Source of the DNA: a bacterium
GTDB lineage: Bacteria > Patescibacteriota > Minisyncoccia > Phycocordibacterales > 2-02-FULL-43-11
Reading direction: 5' to 3'
Assembly (NCBI GenBank): GCA_021814895.1
Contig: JAKAHN010000048.1
Location: 1 to 6,177, forward strand
DNA length: 6,177 bases
Within the stretch, counting starts at the first letter, position 1; each line of letters opens with the position of its first letter. The notes beneath the pieces are model-generated. The model saw only the letters and a list, made by a program, of their open reading frames with translations. It was not told where the DNA came from and ran no database searches. A program made the position numbers and the translations under genes. This document shows positions 1 through 4,918 of the stretch, piece after piece.

Positions 1-525
1 CGATCTTTCAAAAGTCAACAAATCTTCACGAGGTTCTGTAAATCTTTTATGCAAGAAAGAGGTAGTGCAAAAAATAATGTTTACATCGTCATCATTTACA
101 CCTTCAAAATTATAAACTTCTTTGATTTTTATTTCCTGTCCGCACAGTATGATTTTGTCGGCGAACAAATATTTTTTAGAATTTGGATCAAGAAAATTGG
201 CTTTGGTCTTTTGGATAATGTTTCCAAGACGAGTAAAAAAAATGAAATTGCGATATCCCTTTTGATAAAAATACAAAAGATTGGCAGCCATTATGAGCGT
301 CTTGCCCGAGCCGGTTGCCATATTGAACATCAAATGAATCGGCTTTTGTTTTTGGTGATATTCTTCGCAGTAATAATAAAATCGCCCCAATGCTTCTTTT
401 TGGTATTCGCGCGCCGGAAAAGCCGGATTGAGATTTTTCAAAATATCCGTTTTCTCAATCGCTTTGTTTTTGAAAACGTCAGCGCCAGCAAAGTTTTTAT
501 GTGAATTGAATTCGTCGTATAGCAT
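1..525 (-). CDS. res: Type III restriction enzyme Res subunit, N-terminal part (runs off the window)
   Basis: Only the first 175 codons are present; the gene continues past position 1. The protein is the ATP-dependent translocase/endonuclease subunit of a type III restriction-modification system. It works with Mod to cleave DNA beside unmethylated sites. Visible are an N-terminal Q-tip-like segment PAREYQKEAL (residues 37-46) and a Walker A motif ATGSGKT (70-76), followed by LIMAANLLYFY and FIFFTRLGNII (94-104). A motif Ib-like CTTSFLHKR lies at 153-161. This layout is typical of the SF2 helicase core of Res proteins. The DEAH box and the C-terminal PD-(D/E)XK nuclease would lie outside the window, so completeness cannot be judged. 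The ATG at 525 is 2 nt after the stop of the Cas2-like gene and has no Shine-Dalgarno of its own, which suggests translational coupling. It is the last visible gene of the mod operon. Confidence 0.9.
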   Translation of the reverse strand, partial: MLYDEFNSHKNFAGADVFKNKAIEKTDILKNLNPAFPAREYQKEALGRFYYYCEEYHQKQKPIHLMFNMATGSGKTLIMAANLLYFYQKGYRNFIFFTRLGNIIQKTKANFLDPNSKKYLFADKIILCGQEIKIKEVYNFEGVNDDDVNIIFCTTSFLHKRFTEPREDLLTFERS

Positions 526-527
526 AT

Positions 528-806
528 TTATAAATTAGAACGCAACCAATTCACTACTTCATTCGATAAATTTAAGCTTCCCCAATCCTTTCCCACTTCA
601 ACGACAAGAAGCTTGTCTACTGGATGCATAGATTTTTGTAATCTCTGTGCAATCTCAATAGCAGATAGATCGCTCTTTATTATGTAGACAGATTCAAGCG
701 GTTTGGCCCAAAACGCGACACTTGTAATTGCCTGACGCAATTTTTGATATGCGACGCGTGGTTCACCGCCAATAAGATCATATGAAATTAAATAAGTTTT
801 TAGCAT
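528..806 (-). CDS. Cas2/VapD-fold small protein, SinR-family-like
   Basis: A 92-residue protein if started at the ATG at 806; a TTG at 815, overlapping the upstream TGA as TTGA, would add three residues. I prefer the ATG because related proteins begin just before the TYLISYDL strand. That strand (residues 4-11) ends in YD, with Asp10 where Cas2 and VapD proteins carry their conserved acidic residue. A helix (about 18-30), strands KPLESVYIIKSD (35-46), a helix (48-60) and LLVVEVGKDW (66-75) fit the ferredoxin-like Cas2/VapD fold. The tail EVVNWLRSNL resembles proteins annotated as SinR-family. No Cas1 or CRISPR repeat is present, so it is not an adaptation protein here. Members of the fold include RNases and toxins, but its role in this operon is unknown. 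It starts 5 nt after the PIN gene and ends 2 nt before res. Family membership is from memory of the sequence pattern. Confidence 0.8.
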   Translation of the reverse strand: MLKTYLISYDLIGGEPRVAYQKLRQAITSVAFWAKPLESVYIIKSDLSAIEIAQRLQKSMHPVDKLLVVEVGKDWGSLNLSNEVVNWLRSNL

Positions 807-811
807 GATTA

Positions 812-1735
812 TCAATTAGTTAATTGGCTTATATTTTCTGCCCCAATAACCCCAGAATTAATATCTTGAAGCGACTTTTCTTCAACCCCAACTTCTGGGT
901 AAATAGGCAAATATTTTTTATCTGTAACAAATTTGTAAAATTCATCCATGTTTAGTATAAAAAATAGCTGTTTCGTCTTATCATAAACTTCTCTTATAAG
1001 AGTTCTTTTAGGGAAAGTTTCAGAGGATATTTTTTTATCTTCCCAAAAATCTGGTTTAGTTTCTTCTGTAATTAAAATAACCGGCTTTTTTATTTGATTT
1101 GCATAGTCAATAATCTGCAACCATGCCAAAGCATCCCCGTTTACCTTTGATCTGTCCTTAGATAAACTCTTAACATCCAATAATCCTGGATGTTTTTTTA
1201 ACTCCATTCTTTGCTCTATTTCTTTATACTTTTCCACTAGAATATTATCAGGATATTTTTCTCCTACATTGTCTTTAAAAATCTGGTCAAGCTTCTTGAA
1301 TATTGAATCATTTTTACTCCATTTGGGATGATTGTTTTTCTTTTTCTTGATATCTTTTTTTATCCCTTTGAAAAAGTCACTCAACAATTTCTTTATTTTT
1401 TTTTCATTAAGACTATAGTGATTTTTAAAATCACTGAAAATTGGTTTATTAATAAAATTATCAATATCTATTAATGCGTTATCATAATAATTTATTTGCT
1501 CCTTAATTTTTGATTTTCTGTTTTGGTGATATTCAATTCCAAATTGATGAGGCATCCAAATACGAGAATATTTAGATAATTTATCTAATGCGGAAAGTAT
1601 TTTATCAGTCTTAGATTTTGGTAATGTGTACAAATCCAATAGAGAGCAAGCATCAAATACAAAAAGTGCCTCTTTTTTCATTTTCTCGAATTCCTTTTTA
1701 TTCGGATGATAATATTCCCAGTAAACTGTCTTCAT
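812..1735 (-). CDS. PIN-like domain protein (PIN_8/DUF4935 type), putative nuclease
   Basis: A 307-residue protein with PIN-type landmarks in order. FVFDACSLLDLY (25-36) supplies Asp28. MPHQFGIEYHQNR (61-73) supplies Glu68. NGDALAWLQIID (199-210) supplies Asp201. PVILITEETKPDFW (218-231) supplies acidic residues at 224-225 and 229. PIN domains are metal-dependent nucleases, mostly acting on RNA, and the spacing here fits the PIN_8 family. Between Glu68 and Asp201 lies a Lys-rich helical stretch of about 110 residues, including KKDIKKKKNNHPKW. After about residue 270 a short tail has no recognisable motif. The start ATG overlaps the mod stop as ATGA, so translation is probably coupled. The gene is very AT-rich (two 60-nt lines near 1381-1500 are 17-18% GC), unlike the ends of mod and unlike metK, which suggests separate acquisition. 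A nuclease acting on invader or host RNA, or a toxin, is inference. Confidence 0.78.
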   Translation of the reverse strand: MKTVYWEYYHPNKKEFEKMKKEALFVFDACSLLDLYTLPKSKTDKILSALDKLSKYSRIWMPHQFGIEYHQNRKSKIKEQINYYDNALIDIDNFINKPIFSDFKNHYSLNEKKIKKLLSDFFKGIKKDIKKKKNNHPKWSKNDSIFKKLDQIFKDNVGEKYPDNILVEKYKEIEQRMELKKHPGLLDVKSLSKDRSKVNGDALAWLQIIDYANQIKKPVILITEETKPDFWEDKKISSETFPKRTLIREVYDKTKQLFFILNMDEFYKFVTDKKYLPIYPEVGVEEKSLQDINSGVIGAENISQLTN

Positions 1736-3651
1736 AAATTATAAAATTCTTTGTTTAACTTAATATCTTCCTTGCTCACTCCATATTCTTTATCTTCAAT
1801 TTCGCTCAAATTGACATAAAGCTGGTTTTTATCCAAACACTCCATCAAAAATTTCTTTTGATCAGCAATAGATAAATCCGAAAAATCCTTCGCATCTGAA
1901 TCAACCATTGTCGGATTAACTTTGTAGCTCAAAAAGGCGATATCTTTCATTTCGTCCCATAATTTAGCAAGTTCTTTGCCGGTTTTTGCTTTTTCAATTT
2001 TTTCCACCCATTCCTCATTCCATTTGGCAAGTTCCATATAGACAAATTCATCGTCGCTATTATTCTCAATTACTTTTCTAATTCTTTCTTTTGTGACTGT
2101 TTCTACATACTCCATTTGTTCACACAAAACAAATCTTCGATTACCCCCATCTTCCTTATTCAACTCTAAAACCGCGTGAGCAGTTGTCCCACTTCCTGCA
2201 TGATAGTCAATTACAATACTATCTTTATTGGTTAGTATTTTAAGAATATCCTTCATTAAATATAATGATTTTGGATAACTAAATTTCCCATCTAAATCAA
2301 AAGATTGTAGTAGTTTTGTTCCGTGAGAAGATGCATCATATTTTGAACTGTACCACAATGTTTTTGGTTTTTTCTCAAACTTAATTCTATCTTTCACAAA
2401 AACAGCATATCCATTTTTTGACTTTTTTATTTCAATATCGTTTATGCTCTTTAATATTTTTTCTTTTGACCATCTCCAAACATGCATTATTGATTCCGAA
2501 CCCATAGGCATTATTTCTGTTGTTCCTTTCTTTTTTTCCAAATAAATTTTGTTTTGTTTTACATCATAATAAATTGGGAAACAAAGATTTGGTCTCTTGT
2601 CTGGAGTAGAATTACTACCAGTTCTTCTTAAGGGAACGAGCTTGTATTTAGAAATATTATCTTCAAGATTATACACAAGTAATTCTTTTTGATCCAAACT
2701 TAAATTATTTATTTTTGCATGAGCAATATCTTTAGCGTAAATCAAAAAATATTCATTTGATGTCGCAAAAAATTCCGAGTCGCTTCTTCCACCGGGGTTT
2801 GTTTCAACAGCAATAACTCCAATTCTATTTTCTCGTCCAAAAATTTCATCACATAACACGCCTAAATAAAATATTTCGTAATGATCAATCGCAACGCAAT
2901 AAAAGCCATCATTTGCAAGCAACTTCTTTGCTTGGTCTGTTCGGTTTTTCATAAAAGAAAGCCAAGAAGTATGATTAAAACTATTGTTATACGAAAAAGT
3001 ATTCGCGGCAGAATCTGGATTATATGGCGGATCAATGTAAATCAATTTCACTTTTCCGGCAAATTCTTTTTTGAGAGACGCCAATGCGAGCAGGTTATTA
3101 CCCTTGATAATCAGGTTGTCTTTGATTATTCCTTTTTCATCACGCTTGAAATCGTCCAGCTTATGCTCACCTTTTTTATCTATCCGTTTAAAATTGGTAA
3201 AAACTTTTGGATCAAGCAAACGATTGATGTCGTCCGGCGCTAAAGTTTCGTTGTAAAAAATCTCATCTCTTTTTTGGTCTTCTTTGGTCATTCCACCTTC
3301 CAAAACACAATCTTTATAAGGCCATGCCAAAACCACTTCTTTGCTTTCGCTTAGATATTCGTCGCCGACAGTTAAGCCGATTTTATTTTTGAAAGCCGTA
3401 TAAGAATCCGGCAAAAATTGTTTATTGGATATAAAACGAATAAATTTCTCTTTATCAAAAATCAGTGTTTTTTCTACCTCAAAAAAGAAGTGCTGTTTTA
3501 TCACCTTATCGGAAAGCAAAAGTTTGATAAGTTCAGGATCATTTTTTCGTGCCAATTCCTGTGTTTGGTTTTTCAAAAGTACGCCGTCTTGCGAAACAAG
3601 GCGTTCATCTTTTTTTAATAATTTAATTAGTTTTTCAAAAATATTTTCCAT
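1732..3651 (-). CDS. mod: Type III restriction-modification DNA methyltransferase (Mod)
   Basis: A 639-residue SAM-dependent DNA N6-adenine methyltransferase, the modification and site-recognition subunit of a type III system. Motif IV is IYIDPPYN (204-211). The SAM-binding motif I is IDYHAGSGTTAHAVLELN (481-498), followed by RRFVLCEQ (505-512). Motif IV before motif I marks the beta class, as in EcoP1/EcoP15 Mod, and the length is normal for that family. The N-terminal 200 residues lead into NLIIKGNNLLALASL (179-193), typical of Mod. Residues about 300-475 are the expected target-recognition region, and their DNA is markedly AT-rich. The ATG at 3651 has a GGAGG 13 nt upstream, a long spacing. 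The gene follows metK by 56 bp and overlaps the PIN gene by 4 nt. The coding strand has an A7 run at codons 12-15, but I see no longer repeat tract of the phase-variable kind. Confidence 0.95.
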   Translation of the reverse strand: MENIFEKLIKLLKKDERLVSQDGVLLKNQTQELARKNDPELIKLLLSDKVIKQHFFFEVEKTLIFDKEKFIRFISNKQFLPDSYTAFKNKIGLTVGDEYLSESKEVVLAWPYKDCVLEGGMTKEDQKRDEIFYNETLAPDDINRLLDPKVFTNFKRIDKKGEHKLDDFKRDEKGIIKDNLIIKGNNLLALASLKKEFAGKVKLIYIDPPYNPDSAANTFSYNNSFNHTSWLSFMKNRTDQAKKLLANDGFYCVAIDHYEIFYLGVLCDEIFGRENRIGVIAVETNPGGRSDSEFFATSNEYFLIYAKDIAHAKINNLSLDQKELLVYNLEDNISKYKLVPLRRTGSNSTPDKRPNLCFPIYYDVKQNKIYLEKKKGTTEIMPMGSESIMHVWRWSKEKILKSINDIEIKKSKNGYAVFVKDRIKFEKKPKTLWYSSKYDASSHGTKLLQSFDLDGKFSYPKSLYLMKDILKILTNKDSIVIDYHAGSGTTAHAVLELNKEDGGNRRFVLCEQMEYVETVTKERIRKVIENNSDDEFVYMELAKWNEEWVEKIEKAKTGKELAKLWDEMKDIAFLSYKVNPTMVDSDAKDFSDLSIADQKKFLMECLDKNQLYVNLSEIEDKEYGVSKEDIKLNKEFYNL

Positions 3652-3664
3652 ATTTTTTATTTTA

Positions 3665-3669
3665 CCTCC
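3665..3669 (-). promoter_or_regulatory. Shine-Dalgarno GGAGG of mod
   Basis: GGAGG on the minus strand, with 13 nt of A/T-rich sequence before the mod ATG at 3651. The spacing is longer than the usual 5-9 nt. No better start codon lies in between, so the ATG is kept and initiation may be modest. It lies in the 56-bp metK-mod spacer, where I found no convincing promoter. Confidence 0.5.
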
Positions 3670-3692
3670 AAAATCCCCTTATTTCCAGATTG

Positions 3693-3741
3693 TTTAGTAA
3701 TTAGACACTAGTCATTAGACATTAGTTTTAACTCATTAGTA
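3693..3741. repeat. Degenerate 7-bp tandem repeat, consensus ATTAGAC, across the metK stop codon
   Basis: Seven consecutive 7-bp units can be read in register from 3693 to 3741. ATTAGAC occurs exactly at 3700 and 3714. ACTAGTC lies at 3707, ATTAGTT at 3721 and ATTAGTA at 3735. TTTAGTA (3693) and TTAACTC (3728) are weaker copies. The repeat covers the metK stop codon (3708-3710) and the last ten or so codons. Similar short TTAG-rich runs in spacers of Parcubacteria-like genomes are my recollection, not something shown here. Confidence 0.7.
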
Positions 3742-4607
3742 ATCCCCGCGGGGCTCAGGTCGCGCCCTTTTACCTCAACCGATTTGCCATCAATAAAAGC
3801 CACCGCCATTACCGGATCTGATTTGCCAATAGCATAGGCCAGTTTTACCAGAACCTCGTGGGCTTTGTGATTTTTGAGCAATTCTACGGCTATTTTGCGG
3901 GCCATCATTGCTCCGCTTCGGTCCACTTTGGTCAGGTCTTTGCCGGCAAAACTTCCGCCTCCGACCGGAACATTTGGCCCGTAAGCATCGACTACAATTT
4001 TCCTCCCCGAAAGTCCGCTGTCGGCGTCAAATCCTCCAACCGGCCATTCCCCCGCCGGATTTATGAAATACTTTTCCGATTTTATGAGCCGTCTAACTAA
4101 TTTTTCCAATTCAGGAGTTTTGGTCTTCTGAAAGCTTGCTATAACCGCGATTACTTTCTTGCCGTCTATGGTTACCTGCGTTTTCCCGTCATAAGGATAT
4201 TTTTTGTAGATGGCAAGGCAGAGATTTTTGGCCAGTTCGTATTCCAGAGGCATTAAAGATTTTGTTTCATTGCAGGCATAGCCAACCATAATCCCCTGGT
4301 CTCCCGCTCCGCCGTTATCCACCCCCTGCGCGATAAACTGGCTTTGTTTGTTAATGCGGACATTAACTACAAACGACTGACGACTAACAATGGAATAAAC
4401 AACTTTCTTTATATCCACATTCGCTTTACTGGTTATTTCTCCCGAGATATTGATTATTCCATGCCCGCCCATAACTTCCACCGCCACCCGCGCTCTTTTG
4501 TCTTTTTTCAGATAAGCGGACAAAATCGCATCGGCAATATTGTCACATATTTTATCGGGGTGTTTTGGGGAGACATATTCACAGGTTCGTATTTTTTCGT
4601 GGATCAT
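3708..4607 (-). CDS. metK: S-adenosylmethionine synthetase (methionine adenosyltransferase), compact form
   Basis: A 299-residue enzyme making SAM from methionine and ATP in the cytoplasm. The N-terminus has YVSPKHPDKI (11-20) with His16, Asp18 and Lys19. The signature GAGDQG is at 100-105. DSGLSGRK (196-203) matches the E. coli Asp238/Arg244/Lys245 region, and GGGSFAGKD (216-224) with KVDRS (227-231) supplies the active-site Lys223, Lys227 and Asp229. All catalytic positions I could align are present. E. coli MetK has 384 residues. This one lacks internal loops, for example around 70-100 and 130-170. It also stops after GITNELKL, just where the E. coli chain continues into the conserved PIY...AYGHFG end. 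The stop lies inside a 7-bp tandem repeat. No clear Shine-Dalgarno precedes the ATG at 4607. The gene lies 46 bp after the 40-codon gene and 56 bp before mod on the same strand, so it may be co-transcribed and feed SAM to Mod. Confidence 0.93.
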   Translation of the reverse strand: MIHEKIRTCEYVSPKHPDKICDNIADAILSAYLKKDKRARVAVEVMGGHGIINISGEITSKANVDIKKVVYSIVSRQSFVVNVRINKQSQFIAQGVDNGGAGDQGIMVGYACNETKSLMPLEYELAKNLCLAIYKKYPYDGKTQVTIDGKKVIAVIASFQKTKTPELEKLVRRLIKSEKYFINPAGEWPVGGFDADSGLSGRKIVVDAYGPNVPVGGGSFAGKDLTKVDRSGAMMARKIAVELLKNHKAHEVLVKLAYAIGKSDPVMAVAFIDGKSVEVKGRDLSPAGITNELKLMSND

Positions 4608-4626
4608 ATTTTTTATATTAATTACT

Positions 4627-4663
4627 ACACAGATTTATGCTGATGTAACGGATTTATACGGAT
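4627..4663. repeat. Imperfect 19-bp direct repeat in the metK upstream spacer
   Basis: Two 18-bp copies, ACACAGATTTATGCTGAT (4627-4644) and TAACGGATTTATACGGAT (4646-4663), are offset by 19 bp and share the core GATTTAT-C-GAT. Each copy is itself built from two GAT-containing halves. The second copy contains the stop codon of the 40-codon gene (4654-4656). The pattern resembles the CAGATTTACGC-GGAT type of dispersed intergenic repeat that I recall from environmental bacterial genomes. Confidence 0.6.
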
Positions 4664-4776
4664 TTTTTGGCTTCCTCAAGGAAGTCGAGCCAAAAAGACC
4701 TCTCCTGATCGGTCATCCTATTGAGGACTGCATTGTTGAGAGGAACCCCCAATTGCACCGGCATGCCTCCGCACAT
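4654..4776 (-). CDS. Small protein of 40 residues, unknown function
   Basis: I do not recognise this protein. It begins MCGGMPVQLGVPLNNAVLN and ends with an amphipathic, acidic helix, TDQERSFWLDFLEEAKKSV (22-40), which could pack against a partner. The single Cys is residue 2. The ATG at 4776 is chosen over an in-frame upstream one at 4863 because AGGAGG (4785-4790) sits 8 nt before it, and because a near-consensus promoter (4823-4851) lies between the two ATGs. With that promoter the leader would be about 40 nt, purine-rich and unstructured. The expression signals are the strongest argument that this is a real gene. The gene is first in the leftward run and metK follows after 46 bp. A short leader or regulatory peptide for metK is possible, but nothing in it, such as a run of Met codons, shows attenuation. 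Confidence 0.72.
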   Translation of the reverse strand: MCGGMPVQLGVPLNNAVLNRMTDQERSFWLDFLEEAKKSV

Positions 4777-4784
4777 TTTATTCT

Positions 4785-4790
4785 CCTCCT
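4785..4790 (-). promoter_or_regulatory. Shine-Dalgarno AGGAGG of the 40-codon gene
   Basis: A full AGGAGG on the minus strand, 8 nt before the ATG at 4776. It sets the start of the small gene and rules out the longer in-frame reading from 4863. Confidence 0.85.
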
Positions 4791-4822
4791 TTCTCTTTCC
4801 GTTTGGTTTAGATTCTGTTAAT

Positions 4823-4851
4823 ATATTATCACATAATAACGACATCGTCAA
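4823..4851 (-). promoter_or_regulatory. Leftward sigma-70-type promoter of the small gene (and possibly metK-RM operon)
   Basis: On the minus strand, the -35 box is TTGACG (4851-4846), the spacer is exactly 17 bp and the -10 box is TAATAT (4828-4823). A TGA directly before the -10 gives an extended -10 TGn. Transcription would begin near 4816, about 40 nt before the small gene. No terminator is visible between here and res, so this may drive the whole leftward run. Confidence 0.8.
4824..4838. promoter_or_regulatory. Inverted repeat over the leftward -10 box, candidate operator
   Basis: TATTAT-CAC-ATAATA is a perfect 6-bp inverted repeat with a 3-nt centre. It covers most of the leftward -10 box and part of the 17-bp spacer. 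The position suits a repressor, but the high A/T content means it could arise by chance. No regulator gene lies in the window. Confidence 0.35.
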
Positions 4852-4856
4852 TATAT

Positions 4857-4885
4857 TTGACATATACTCTATATTATATTATCGT
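4857..4885 (+). promoter_or_regulatory. Rightward promoter of the repeat/membrane protein gene
   Basis: The consensus -35 box TTGACA (4857-4862) is followed after 17 bp by TATCGT (4880-4885), a four-of-six match to the -10 consensus. Transcription would begin near 4892, giving a leader of about 27 nt. The two divergent -35 boxes are only 5 bp apart and form the inverted repeat GTCAA-N5-TTGAC (4847-4861), so the polymerases probably compete. Confidence 0.6.
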
Positions 4886-4907
4886 AATGTTCAGCAGTTT
4901 TATAAAA

Positions 4908-4913
4908 AGGAGG
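4908..4913 (+). promoter_or_regulatory. Shine-Dalgarno AGGAGG of the repeat/membrane protein gene
   Basis: AGGAGG lies 5 nt before the ATG at 4919. It fixes that start against an in-frame upstream reading that would begin at 4721, cross the promoter region and run antisense to the small gene. Confidence 0.85.
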
Positions 4914-4918
4914 AGCGG

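Noticed and set aside
49..504. Rightward 151-codon open frame
   Set aside because: It lies wholly antisense to res, whose minus-strand reading has a clear Walker A motif and helicase segments. The rightward translation has no recognisable features and no ribosome site.
528..815. CRISPR-Cas adaptation module based on the Cas2-like gene
   Set aside because: No Cas1, no repeat-spacer array and no other cas gene are present; the neighbours are restriction genes.
3425..3697. Rightward open frames antisense to the start of mod
   Set aside because: The mod reading is well supported; these translations are Ser/Phe-rich shadows of Lys-rich coding sequence.
4665..4698. Hairpin TTTTTGGCT...AGCCAAAAA as a terminator between the small gene and metK
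   Set aside because: The 9-bp arms are real, but they lie within the last codons of the small gene. On the leftward transcript the stem is followed by A and mixed bases rather than a U-run, so it does not look like an intrinsic terminator.
4344..4821. Rightward frames antisense to metK and the small gene
   Set aside because: They overlap conserved MetK motifs on the other strand or the small gene with its strong signals, and lack a Shine-Dalgarno.
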